Source: Meinhardsimonia xiamenensis (lineage in GTDB: Bacteria; Pseudomonadota; Alphaproteobacteria; Rhodobacterales; Rhodobacteraceae). Taken from it: a stretch of 64,000 nt of DNA. Shown in pieces: positions 32,349-40,726 of this stretch (position 1 is the stretch's first letter; each line of letters begins with the position of its first letter). The position numbers and the translations under genes were made by a program. The notes beneath the pieces are model-generated. The model ran no database searches and was not told the origin of the DNA. It saw only the letters and a program-made list of their open reading frames with translations. The stretch spans positions 186,001 through 250,000 of the forward strand of contig NZ_FNFV01000002.1 in NCBI RefSeq assembly GCF_900102905.1, written 5' to 3'.

Positions 32349-33826
32349 TGGCGGGGCAGGGCAGGGCGATAGCGCTTTCCTTTCACGGCGCGGCGCGCAA
32401 CGTGACGGGCAGTTGCCACCTGCTCGAGGCGGCGGGTAGGCGGATATTGATCGATTGCGGCATGTTTCAGGGCGAGGCCGATTCCGATCGGCTGAACCGG
32501 GCGCCCTTCGGCTTTGATCCGGCAACGATCGACGCGGTGGTGCTCACCCATGCCCATCTCGACCATTGCGGGCGCCTGCCGCTTCTGGTCGCGCGCGGCT
32601 TTCAGGGCGAGGTGCTTTGCACCCGGGCGACGGCGGAGCTTGCGCAGGTGGTGCTGCTCGATGCCGCGCGCATTCAGGAAGAGGATGCCGAGCGCGAGGC
32701 CGAGCGCGCGCTTCGGGCGGGCCGCGCTCCCCGCCCGCCGCTCTACGGTCTCGACGAGGCCTGCGCAGCACTTGCCTCCTTCGGGCGGGCCTTGCGCTAC
32801 GGGCGCAGCTATTCGCTGGGCGCGGGCCTGACCGTCCGTCTGATCGAGGCGGGGCACATCCTTGGTGCCGCGCAGGCGGTGTTTGATTTGCCCGCGCCCG
32901 ACGGCACCGGCCGCCGCCGTCTCGTCTTCTCGGGCGACATCGGCAACTCCGGCCGGCCCGTCCTGCGCGAGCGCGCCCGCCCGCCCGAGGCCGACTGGGT
33001 GGTGATGGAAACAACCTACGGCGACCGCAACCACCGCAGCTTCGAGGAGTCGGCGCGCGAACTCATCGAGGCGATCCGCGCCACCATCGCCCGCGGCGGC
33101 AAGGTGGTGATCCCGACCTTCGCGCTCGAGCGTGCGCAGGAGCTTCTCTTCATCCTTTCGCGCGCGGTGGTGGCGGGCGACCTGCCGCGCAAGCTGCCCG
33201 TCTATCTCGACTCGCCGATGGCGATCACCGCCACCGCCGTCTTCCGCCGCCACCCCGAGGCCTTCAAGCTGCCCTTCCGCCGGGAACTGATGGCCGGTGC
33301 AGACCCCTTCCGCCTGCCGCGGCTAAAGCTGACGCGCGAGGTGGAGGCCTCGCGCCGCATCAACCGGCAGGAGGGGCCGGCGGTGATCCTTGCCGGCTCG
33401 GGCATGTGCACCGGCGGGCGCGTATTGCACCACCTGCGCCACAACCTCTGGCGCGAGGAGGCAAGCGTGATCTTCGTGGGCTTTGCCGCCAAGGGCACGC
33501 TCGCGCGGCAGATCATCGACGGGGCGCGCACGGTGCAGGTGCTGGGCGAGACCGTGGCCGTGCGCGCGCAGATTCATACCATCAACGGTTTCTCCGCCCA
33601 CGCCGGGCGTGACGAGCTTCTGGCCTGGCACGCGCAGACCGGGCGGCCGGAGATAACCTTTCTCGTCCATGGCGATGCCGAGGGCGGGATGGCGGCGATG
33701 GCGCAGGCGCTGGAAAGGCGCGGCCTTGCCACCTGCCGTCCGCGGCTGGGGGAGAGGTTCGTGCTCGCCGAGACCAGCCCCTTGCAGGCCAGCGGGCGAA
33801 AGCACACATCCCCTCGCAGGCATTGA
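32348..33826 (+). CDS. Metallo-beta-lactamase/beta-CASP RNA-specificity-type nuclease
   Basis: The 492-residue protein has the zinc motif THAHLDHCGRLP, a later metal Asp in SGDIGN, the beta-CASP region with YLDSPMAITATAVFRRH and AGSGMCTGGRVLHHL, and the C-terminal RMMBL segment INGFSAHAGRDELLAW. This is the architecture of CPSF73-like RNA-processing enzymes. It is coupled to the LOG gene and followed by phaC after 69 bases. The RNA substrate is unknown. Confidence 0.9.
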   Translation: MAGQGRAIALSFHGAARNVTGSCHLLEAAGRRILIDCGMFQGEADSDRLNRAPFGFDPATIDAVVLTHAHLDHCGRLPLLVARGFQGEVLCTRATAELAQVVLLDAARIQEEDAEREAERALRAGRAPRPPLYGLDEACAALASFGRALRYGRSYSLGAGLTVRLIEAGHILGAAQAVFDLPAPDGTGRRRLVFSGDIGNSGRPVLRERARPPEADWVVMETTYGDRNHRSFEESARELIEAIRATIARGGKVVIPTFALERAQELLFILSRAVVAGDLPRKLPVYLDSPMAITATAVFRRHPEAFKLPFRRELMAGADPFRLPRLKLTREVEASRRINRQEGPAVILAGSGMCTGGRVLHHLRHNLWREEASVIFVGFAAKGTLARQIIDGARTVQVLGETVAVRAQIHTINGFSAHAGRDELLAWHAQTGRPEITFLVHGDAEGGMAAMAQALERRGLATCRPRLGERFVLAETSPLQASGRKHTSPRRH

Positions 33827-33895
33827 TCCCGGTCAAGGCGGGCTCGGGGCCGATCGGCGAGCCTGAGCCTGCGGGACGCGTGAAGTGGTGTGACG

Positions 33896-35749
33896 ATGGC
33901 CGAGGCAGACGTGAAGGCAGACGCCCGAGAGCTGGACACGGGACAGGGGCCGTCGGCTGCCGCGGGGCGTGCAGCGACAGCGCCCGCGCCCTGTGTCGCG
34001 CCGCCGGCGGCCCGCGACGAGGCGGAGACCTCGCCCTATGCGGTGATGGACCGGGCCTTGCGCGCCTCCCTGGCGCATCTGACCCAAGGGCTTTCGCCCT
34101 TCGCGCTTGCCGCCGCCTGGCAAGACTGGGCCACGGGGCTTGCACTCTCGCCCGGCAAGCGCGCCGAGCTTGCCGAGAAGGCGGTGCGCAAGGCGGCACG
34201 CTTCGCAGCGCATGTGGGCACGGCAACGATGACGGGTGGCAACTGCCCGCCCTGCATCGAGCCCTTGCCGCAGGACAAGCGCTTTGTAGGCGAGGATTGG
34301 CAGAAGCCTCCCTTCTCCTTCATCTGGCAGGGCTTCCTTCTCGCCCAGCAGTGGTGGCACAACGCCACCACCGGCGTGCCGGGGATGACCGAGCAGCACG
34401 AACGCATGGTCGAATTCGGCGCGCGCCAGTGGCTCGATACCGTCTCGCCCTCGAACTTTCCCTGGACGAACCCCGAGGTGATCCGCAAGACCACCGCCGA
34501 GGGGGGCATGAACCTTTTCCGCGGCTGGGCCAATTTCCTCGAGGACTGGCAGCGCGCCGTGGCCGGCCGCCCGCCGGTGGGGGCGGAAGCCTACCGCCCC
34601 GGCAAGAACGTGGCGGTGACGCCGGGCAAGGTGATCTACCGCAATCGACTGATCGAGCTCATCCAGTATGCGCCGGCGACCGAGACGGTCTGGCGCGAGC
34701 CGGTGCTGATCGTGCCGGCGTGGATCATGAAATACTACATCCTCGATCTCTCGCCGCACAACTCGCTGGTGCGCTGGCTGGTCGAGCGTGGGCACACCGT
34801 CTTCATCATCTCCTGGAAGAACCCCACCAGCGAAGACCGTGACCTCGGCCTTGACGACTACCGCCGGCTCGGGGTGATGGAGGCGCTTGACGCAATCGGC
34901 CAGGTGGTGCCCGACACGCCCGTGCATGGCGTCGGCTACTGCCTTGGCGGCACGCTTCTGGCGATTGCGGCGGCGGCGATGGCGCGGGATGGCGACGAGC
35001 GCTTCGCCTCGCTCACCTTCTTCGCCGCGCAGGTCGATTTCACCGAGGCCGGCGAGATCATGCTGTTCATCGACGACAAGCAGGTCGCCTTCCTCGAAGA
35101 CATGATGTGGGCGCAGGGCTATCTCGACACCAAGCAGATGGCCGGGGCCTTCCGCATGCTCCGCTCCAACGACCTGATCTGGTCGCGCATGGTGCATGAC
35201 TACCTGATGGGCGAGCGCCAGCCGATGACCGACCTGATGGCCTGGAACGCCGACGGCACGCGCCTGCCCTACAGGATGCACTCGGAATATCTGCGCCAGC
35301 TCTTCCTCAAGAACGATCTGGCCGAGGGGCGCTACCGCGTCGAGGGTCGGCCGATCGCGCTTTCCGACATCCGCGCGCCGATCTTCGCGGTGGGCACCGA
35401 GCGCGACCATGTCGCGCCGTGGCGCTCGGTCTACAAGTTCAACCTGCTGACCGACACCGAGGTGACCTTCCTGCTGACAAGCGGCGGGCACAATGCCGGC
35501 ATCGTTTCCGAACCGGGTCATCCCCGGCGCCATTACCGGGTAAGCAAGCGCGCGGCGGATGCGCCCTATGTCGACCCTGATCGCTGGTGCGAAGAGACAC
35601 CGGTGAACGAGGGCAGCTGGTGGCCGGCGTGGGAGGAATGGCTTGCGAACCGCTCCACGGGTCGGGCAAGGCCGCCGCGGATGGGGTTGCCGGGCACGGA
35701 TGCGGCGGCGCTCGAGGATGCGCCGGGAAGTTACGTGCACCAGCCTTGA
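33896..35749 (+). CDS. phaC: Poly(3-hydroxyalkanoate) synthase, class I-like
   Basis: The 617-residue protein has an N-terminal PhaC domain (NPEVIRKTTAEGGMNLFRG) and an alpha/beta-hydrolase core with the Cys nucleophile at about 349 in GVGYCLGGTLL. Asp504 in TERDHVAP and His532 in GGHNAG complete the triad. It polymerises hydroxyacyl-CoA into storage granules. A GTG two codons upstream is an alternative start. phaA, phaB and phaR are not in this window. The next gene is a small coiled-coil protein that could be granule-associated. Confidence 0.9.
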   Translation: MAEADVKADARELDTGQGPSAAAGRAATAPAPCVAPPAARDEAETSPYAVMDRALRASLAHLTQGLSPFALAAAWQDWATGLALSPGKRAELAEKAVRKAARFAAHVGTATMTGGNCPPCIEPLPQDKRFVGEDWQKPPFSFIWQGFLLAQQWWHNATTGVPGMTEQHERMVEFGARQWLDTVSPSNFPWTNPEVIRKTTAEGGMNLFRGWANFLEDWQRAVAGRPPVGAEAYRPGKNVAVTPGKVIYRNRLIELIQYAPATETVWREPVLIVPAWIMKYYILDLSPHNSLVRWLVERGHTVFIISWKNPTSEDRDLGLDDYRRLGVMEALDAIGQVVPDTPVHGVGYCLGGTLLAIAAAAMARDGDERFASLTFFAAQVDFTEAGEIMLFIDDKQVAFLEDMMWAQGYLDTKQMAGAFRMLRSNDLIWSRMVHDYLMGERQPMTDLMAWNADGTRLPYRMHSEYLRQLFLKNDLAEGRYRVEGRPIALSDIRAPIFAVGTERDHVAPWRSVYKFNLLTDTEVTFLLTSGGHNAGIVSEPGHPRRHYRVSKRAADAPYVDPDRWCEETPVNEGSWWPAWEEWLANRSTGRARPPRMGLPGTDAAALEDAPGSYVHQP

Positions 35750-35795
35750 ACGCGAGCCACGCGCAGGGACGGGACAGGCAAGGAAAGGACGCAAG

Positions 35796-36083
35796 ATGGG
35801 CACCACCTACATCGACGATCTCAAGGCCAAGCTGCATGACATCGACATGCGCCTGCGCGACCAGCGGCGCGCGATCGAGAACGGCCCCGTTGAAGAGCGC
35901 GCGGCGGCGTTGGCCGAGCTGGAGCGGCTGGAGCTCAAGCGGGAAGAGATTTCGCGGCGGCTTCTCAAGGCCGAGGCGGAAGGTGCCGACAAGTGGTCGG
36001 AGCTGCACAAGGGCTTCCGGGAGGAAATTGACGGGCTCACCGATACCATCGAGCGCTGGATCCTGCGGCTCGGGCAGGTCTGA
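35796..36083 (+). CDS. Small coiled-coil protein of unknown function next to phaC
   Basis: This 95-residue charged, mostly helical protein (LKAKLHDIDMRLRDQRRA, LERLELKREEISRRL) ends with a second amphipathic helix (ELHKGFREEIDGLTDTIERW). Heptad-like spacing suggests a coiled coil. It starts at ATG 35796 after GGAAAGGA, 46 bases behind phaC. No family is recognised with confidence. A phasin-like or stress-response helical protein is possible from size, composition and location only. Confidence 0.65.
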   Translation: MGTTYIDDLKAKLHDIDMRLRDQRRAIENGPVEERAAALAELERLELKREEISRRLLKAEAEGADKWSELHKGFREEIDGLTDTIERWILRLGQV

Positions 36084-36091
36084 GCGGCCCG

Positions 36092-37231
36092 TCAGTCGAG
36101 CGTGCGCCGGAAGCGGATGAGCGCGAGCGCGGCGAAGAGCACGGCAAACCCGATGAGGGCGGCGATCTGGGACGAGACGGTGTGAAGATCGGCGCCCTTC
36201 AGCATCACGCCCCGCACGAGGCGCAGAAAATGCGTCAGCGGCAGCGCCTCGCCGATCGCCTGCGCCCATCCCGGCATGCCGCGGAAGGGAAAGGCGAAGC
36301 CCGAGAGCAGGATCGAGGGCAGGAAGAAGAAGAAGGAAAGCTGCATCGCCTGCATCTGCGTGCGCGCAAGCGTGGAGAAGGTGTAGCCCAGAAAGATCAG
36401 CGCCAGCACGAAGATCAGGATGCCGGCGAGAAGCAGGCGCATGTCGCCCGCCATCGGCACGCCGAAGAGCACGCGGGCGGCCACAAGCACCACAACGACC
36501 TGCCCCGCACCCACCACGAGAAAGGGCAGAACCTTGCCGAGCATGATCTCGAGCGGGGTGGCGGGCAGGGCGAGCAGGTTTTCCATCGTGCCCCGCTCCA
36601 CCTCGCGGGTGAGCGCCATCGCCGTCATCATCACCATGGTCATCTGCAGGATCACCCCCAGAAGTCCGGGGACGATGTTGAACTGGGTGACGCCCTCGGG
36701 GTTGTAGCGCCGGTGCACCACCGCCTCGAGCGCCGCACCCCCGCCCGCAACCGCGCCTGCGCCGGCCGTGGCGGCAAGCTCGCGGCGCAGCGCATTGGCC
36801 GAGACGGTGGAAAGGGTGGAAATCGCGCCGGAGGCAACCGAAGGGTCGGTGGCGTCCGCCTCGATCAGGATCTGCGGCCTCTCTTCGGTCATCACCCGGC
36901 GCGCGAAGTCCGAAGGGATGGTGACGACGAAGGAAACCGTGCCGTTGTCGATCAGGAGATCGGCCTTCTCGGCGGAAATGAGAATGTGGGTAAAACGGTA
37001 ATAGCCGGTGTTCTCGAGCGCGGTGACGATGGCGCGGGTGAACTGGTCCTCGCTCGTGGTCACCAGCGCGGCGGGCAGCTTCTTGGGGTCATTGTTGATG
37101 GCAAAGCCGAAGAGCACGAGCTGAATGAGCGGCACCCCCAGCATCATGGCAAAGGTGACGCGGTCGCGCCGCATCTGAACGAATTCCTTGACGAGCATCG
37201 CCCAGAGCCGGTGCCACGCGAGCCAGCGCAT
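36092..37231 (-). CDS. ABC-2 type transporter permease (YbhS/YbhR-like)
   Basis: The 379-residue protein has one N-terminal helix (VTFAMMLGVPLIQLVLFGFAI), a large periplasmic domain (about 45-170) and five C-terminal helices with TREVERGTMENLLALPATPLEIMLGKVLPF. That is the layout of ABC-2 exporters paired with HlyD-type proteins. It starts at 37231, one base after the ATPase stop, as the third gene of a fusion protein, ATPase, permease operon. The substrate (drug, lipid or other) is not evident. It converges with the coiled-coil gene. Confidence 0.88.
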   Translation of the reverse strand: MRWLAWHRLWAMLVKEFVQMRRDRVTFAMMLGVPLIQLVLFGFAINNDPKKLPAALVTTSEDQFTRAIVTALENTGYYRFTHILISAEKADLLIDNGTVSFVVTIPSDFARRVMTEERPQILIEADATDPSVASGAISTLSTVSANALRRELAATAGAGAVAGGGAALEAVVHRRYNPEGVTQFNIVPGLLGVILQMTMVMMTAMALTREVERGTMENLLALPATPLEIMLGKVLPFLVVGAGQVVVVLVAARVLFGVPMAGDMRLLLAGILIFVLALIFLGYTFSTLARTQMQAMQLSFFFFLPSILLSGFAFPFRGMPGWAQAIGEALPLTHFLRLVRGVMLKGADLHTVSSQIAALIGFAVLFAALALIRFRRTLD

Positions 37232-37232
37232 C

Positions 37233-38168
37233 TCAGGCCGCCTCCCGGTCCCTGGAATTCTCCTCGCCCATGAGATGGATGAAGACATCCTCAAGCGTCG
37301 TCTCCGCCGGCCGTGCGCTGAGCCCCAGTTCAGCCGCGACCCGACGTACCGAGCGCGCCAGCGCCTCGCCGTCGCGGCCGACGACATGCAGGGTGAGGCC
37401 GAAGGGGGTTGCCTGCTCCACCCCCGGCGCGCCGTGAAGCCGTTCGATGGCGGCGTCGATCGCGGCCGGTGCGCCCTCGACGATCCATGAGGCAAGCCCC
37501 GAGCGCGCGATGATCTCGGCGACGGTGCCCGTCGCCAGAAGCCGGCCGCGCGAGATGTAGTTGATGCGGTGGCAGCGCTCGGCCTCGTCCATGTAATGGG
37601 TGGAGACGAGCACCGTGATGCCGCGCGCCGCGAGCCGGTGGATCTCGTCCCAAAACTCGCGCCGCGCCTTGGGGTCCACCCCGGCGGTCGGCTCATCGAG
37701 CAGGAGGAGCTTCGGCTCATGCATCACGCAGGCGGCAAGCGCCAGCCGCTGCTTCCAGCCGCCCGAGAGCGTGCCGGCAAGATCACGCCGCCGATGGCTC
37801 AGCCCGAGCTCCTCGAGCGTGCGCTGCACATGCGCACGCATTGGGCGCAGGCGGTAGAGGCGGGCGACGAAGGCAAGGTTCTCCTCGATGGTGAGATCCT
37901 CGTAGAAGGAAAAGCGCTGCGTCATGTAACCCACCTCGCGCTTGATCTCCCGCGCCTGCCGGATCACGTCGCGCCCCAGCACCGTGCCGCGCCCCTCGTC
38001 GGGCGTCAGAAGCCCGCACATCATGCGGATGGTGGTGGTCTTGCCCGAGCCGTTCGGGCCCAGAAACCCGGCGATCTCGCCCTTCTCCACGGTGAGCGAG
38101 ACATGATCGACCACGGTGCGCTGCCCGTAGCGCTTGGTCAGCCCCTCGACCGCGATCACCGGATCCAT
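37233..38168 (-). CDS. ABC-2 type transporter ATP-binding protein (YbhF-like)
   Basis: The 311-residue ATPase has Walker A GPNGSGKTTTIRMMCGLL, the signature LSGGWKQRLALAACVMHEP, Walker B LLLLDEPTAGVDP and an H-loop VSTHYMDEAERC. The short C-terminal domain fits ABC-2 exporters. E. coli YbhF has two such domains fused, but here there is one. ATG 38168 lies 7 bases after the membrane-fusion gene stop. Confidence 0.9.
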   Translation of the reverse strand: MDPVIAVEGLTKRYGQRTVVDHVSLTVEKGEIAGFLGPNGSGKTTTIRMMCGLLTPDEGRGTVLGRDVIRQAREIKREVGYMTQRFSFYEDLTIEENLAFVARLYRLRPMRAHVQRTLEELGLSHRRRDLAGTLSGGWKQRLALAACVMHEPKLLLLDEPTAGVDPKARREFWDEIHRLAARGITVLVSTHYMDEAERCHRINYISRGRLLATGTVAEIIARSGLASWIVEGAPAAIDAAIERLHGAPGVEQATPFGLTLHVVGRDGEALARSVRRVAAELGLSARPAETTLEDVFIHLMGEENSRDREAA

Positions 38169-38175
38169 GCGCCGA

Positions 38176-39129
38176 TCACTCCTCGCCGGCCAGCCGGATG
38201 TCGAGAATCTGCCCCGGCTTCGGCGCGGGCTGGCCCGGCTCTGGGCGCGCCTCGACGCGATAGACGAGCTTCTGGCGCGACTCGACGGAGTAGATGACCG
38301 GCGGCGTGAATTCGGGCGTGTCGGAGATGTAGCTGACCCGCGCCAGCAGCGGCTCGGCGCAGCCATCGCAGAAACCCTTCACGCGCGTGCCCTCGTCGAG
38401 GAGCGCAAGCGCGGCCTCTGGCACATAGAAGCGCAGCTTCACCCCGCCCTGTGGCAGGATCGTGAGAACCGGCGCCTGCGGCCCCGCAAGCGCGCCGGGA
38501 AAGCGCAGGATGTCGGTTACCCGCCCGGTGACGCTCGCCGTCAGCTCGCGCTGCGACAGCCGCCAGACCGCGCGCTCGAGTGCGGCGCGCGCCTGTTCCA
38601 CCGCCGCCTCGGCGGCCTTGATCCGGTCGGGCCGCGCCGGCAGCCGCATCACCCTCAGCGTCGCCTCGATCTCGGCCACCCGCGCCTCGGCGATCCTCAG
38701 CCGCGTCTCGGCCGCGTCGAACTGCGCCTGCGGGAGCACGCCGCGCGCGAGAAGGTCGCGGTCCCGCTCCACCTCGCGCCGCGCCTCCTCGGCCTGCGCC
38801 TTCGCCGAGGCAAGCTCGGCCTCGACCCGCGCGATCTCCTCGGGCCGGCTGCCGCGCCTCAGATCGGCAAGCTCGCTTTCGGCGCGCGCCAGCGCCGCCC
38901 GCGCCTCGGCCACGGCGATTTCGGCATCGCGCGTCTCCATGCGCGCAAGGACGTCGCCCGGCGCCACCCGGTCGCCGCGGGTGACGAGCAGCGTGTCGAT
39001 GCGCGCCGTCTCTATGGGTGCGACATGCACATACTCGCCCTCTGCGTAGCCCACCGCGAGGGGCGGCGGGGGCTGGCAGATCTCGAAGAAGGCCGCGAGC
39101 AGGGGGACGGAGCAAACGAATTCGAACAT
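38176..39129 (-). CDS. HlyD-family membrane fusion protein (YbhG/YhiI-like)
   Basis: The 317-residue protein has an N-terminal hydrophobic anchor (FVCSVPLLAAFFEIC), then biotinyl-lipoyl half motifs (IDTLLVTRGDRVAPGDVLARME and SVTGRVTDILRFPGAL). These flank a long Ala/Glu/Arg-rich coiled-coil hairpin (about 70-200). It bridges the inner-membrane ABC-2 exporter to an outer-membrane channel. It heads the three-gene operon. No strong ribosome site is visible at the ATG. Confidence 0.87.
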   Translation of the reverse strand: MFEFVCSVPLLAAFFEICQPPPPLAVGYAEGEYVHVAPIETARIDTLLVTRGDRVAPGDVLARMETRDAEIAVAEARAALARAESELADLRRGSRPEEIARVEAELASAKAQAEEARREVERDRDLLARGVLPQAQFDAAETRLRIAEARVAEIEATLRVMRLPARPDRIKAAEAAVEQARAALERAVWRLSQRELTASVTGRVTDILRFPGALAGPQAPVLTILPQGGVKLRFYVPEAALALLDEGTRVKGFCDGCAEPLLARVSYISDTPEFTPPVIYSVESRQKLVYRVEARPEPGQPAPKPGQILDIRLAGEE

Positions 39130-39178
39130 GACCGCAAGGAAGCAGGAAAGCGGCGCGGCGGAAAGGGCATTTGCCCCT

Positions 39179-39508
39179 TCAGTCGCCGATTTCCACCGCG
39201 ATCTCGCGCTTGAGCCTCCCCGTCTCGCGCTCGAAGATCAGGATGCGCCCGTCGCGCGTGACCACCGCATACCACCCCGGCGCCTCGGTGAAGGCGTAGG
39301 GCGCGGCGCCTTCAGGCAGGCGGATGCGCTCGGGCAGCGGCGGGCCGGCGGGAGCGGGCGCGGGCAAGCGGATGACAAGCACCGCGATCAGCACTAGGAA
39401 TCCGGCGATCATGGTCACGCTCAGCACCGTGACCAGAGCCTTGAGAAACCGCAGATGTCGGACGGCCTCGCCGCCGCCCTCTGCTGCGCCTGCCGGAGTA
39501 TCGTCCAT
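39179..39508 (-). CDS. DUF6476-family single-span membrane protein
   Basis: This 109-residue protein has an acidic N-terminus, one membrane helix (LKALVTVLSVTMIAGFLVLI, about 23-48) and a small periplasmic domain (LPERIRLPEGAAPYAF, WYAVVTRDGRILIFE). I recognise it as a Rhodobacteraceae family of unknown function usually found back-to-back with an RluA gene. Its ATG (39508-39506) overlaps the ATG of rluA on the other strand within one CATG. Confidence 0.75.
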   Translation of the reverse strand: MDDTPAGAAEGGGEAVRHLRFLKALVTVLSVTMIAGFLVLIAVLVIRLPAPAPAGPPLPERIRLPEGAAPYAFTEAPGWYAVVTRDGRILIFERETGRLKREIAVEIGD

Positions 39509-40547
39509 GTCCCAGCCCTCCCGCCTTGAGGTCGAGATCGGTGCCGATCCGCCCCGCCGGCTTGATAAGGCATTGGCCCGCGAGGTGCCAGAGAGCGCGG
39601 GGCTCTCGCGCACCCGCCTCGCCCGGCTCATCGCCGAGGGGCGCGTGCGCCGCGCGGGCGTGCCGGTGACCGAGCCCAAGGCGCCGGTGAGCGCCGGCGA
39701 GGTCTACGAAATCGAGCTGCCCGAACCCGCGCCCACGGACATGCAGGCCGAGCCGATCCCGCTTTCAATCGTCTACGAGGACGAGGAGGTGATCGTCATC
39801 GACAAGCCCGCCGGGATGGTCGTCCACCCCGCGCCGGGCGCGCCGTCGGGCACGCTGGTGAACGCGCTTCTCGCGCATTGCGGCGGGCAACTGCCGGCCG
39901 TGGGCGGCAGCGCCCGGCCCGGCATCGTGCATCGCATCGACAAGGAGACATCGGGCCTTCTCGTCGTGGCCAGGACCGACCGTGCCCAGCAGGCACTCGC
40001 TGCCCAATTCGCCGCCCATACCGTGCATCGCCGCTACGTCGCCTTTTGCCACGGCGTGCCGGAGGCCTCCGACCCCCGCTTGCGCGGACTGCCGGGGGTT
40101 TCCTTCGAGCCCGGCGGCGTGCTCAGGATCGACCTGCCGCTCGGCCGTCACCCCGTCGACCGCCAGCGCCAGGCCGTTCAGCGCCGCGGCGGGCGCCACG
40201 CCGTCACCCGGGCCGAACTTCGCGCCCGGTTCGGATCGCCGCCGGCTGCGGCGCGGCTCGACTGCCGGCTCGAGACGGGACGCACCCACCAGATTCGCGC
40301 CCATCTCGCCCATGTCGGCCACCCCCTCATCGGCGACCGCCGCTACGGCGGGCGGCGGCGGGCCCCCGCCAGCGCCCTGGGTGAGGAGGTTGCTGCCTTC
40401 GTCGATGCCTTCCCGCGTCAGGCTCTGCATGCCGCCGAGCTCGGCTTCGTCCATCCCGCCAGCGGCGCGCGGCTGCTCTTTACCGCCCCTCTGCCCAACG
40501 ACCTTTCGGCGCTTGAAGCGATGCTCTCTTGTGCCGGGCGCACATGA
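39507..40547 (+). CDS. RluA/RluD-family pseudouridine synthase
   Basis: The 346-residue protein has an N-terminal S4 domain (RRLDKALAREVPE, about 15-75) and the catalytic core with the Asp motif HRIDKETSGLLVVA and the RluA segments KPAGMVVHPAPGAPSGTLVN and LETGRTHQIRAHLAHVGHPL. It isomerises uridines in 23S rRNA or tRNA; family membership does not fix the site. Its ATG shares CATG with the divergent DUF6476 gene, so the promoter must lie within that gene or the message is leaderless. Confidence 0.9.
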   Translation: MSQPSRLEVEIGADPPRRLDKALAREVPESAGLSRTRLARLIAEGRVRRAGVPVTEPKAPVSAGEVYEIELPEPAPTDMQAEPIPLSIVYEDEEVIVIDKPAGMVVHPAPGAPSGTLVNALLAHCGGQLPAVGGSARPGIVHRIDKETSGLLVVARTDRAQQALAAQFAAHTVHRRYVAFCHGVPEASDPRLRGLPGVSFEPGGVLRIDLPLGRHPVDRQRQAVQRRGGRHAVTRAELRARFGSPPAAARLDCRLETGRTHQIRAHLAHVGHPLIGDRRYGGRRRAPASALGEEVAAFVDAFPRQALHAAELGFVHPASGARLLFTAPLPNDLSALEAMLSCAGRT

Positions 40548-40625
40548 CCTCTGCGCGGATGCGGCACAAGAACCGCTTTCGCCCGGCCCTCCGCCGGTGC
40601 AGAATGGGCGCCGAACGGCCAAACC

Positions 40626-40655
40626 CTTGAAGCGCGAGGCGCGGTGACCCATGTT
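40626..40655 (+). promoter_or_regulatory. Sigma-32 (RpoH)-type promoter in front of rpoH
   Basis: CTTGAA at 40626-40631, preceded by CC, and CCCATGTT at 40648-40655 are separated by 16 bases. This resembles the heat-shock consensus CTTGAA and CCCCATNT. It suggests that RpoH activates its own gene. CCCATGT (40648-40654) also forms a 7-bp inverted repeat with ACATGGG (40674-40680). Confidence 0.55.
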
Positions 40656-40692
40656 CTCATGTAAAACCCCATCACATGGGAAGGACTGAAGC

Positions 40693-40712
40693 GCCTCCGG
40701 CAAACAGGAGGC
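40693..40712 (+). promoter_or_regulatory. Leader hairpin holding a GGAGG upstream of rpoH
   Basis: GCCTCC (40693-40698) and GGAGGC (40707-40712) form a 6-bp stem with an 8-base loop in the 5' leader, 14 bases before the ATG. It masks a GGAGG. A second purine run, GAGGGAG at 40716-40722, stays free. A thermosensitive role is speculative. Confidence 0.35.
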
Positions 40713-40726
40713 AACGAGGGAGTTTC

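Noticed and set aside
36092-37720. Fusion of an extra domain to the ABC-2 permease
   Set aside because: The extra N-terminal stretch is the ATPase gene read in the wrong frame. The permease proper starts at 37231.
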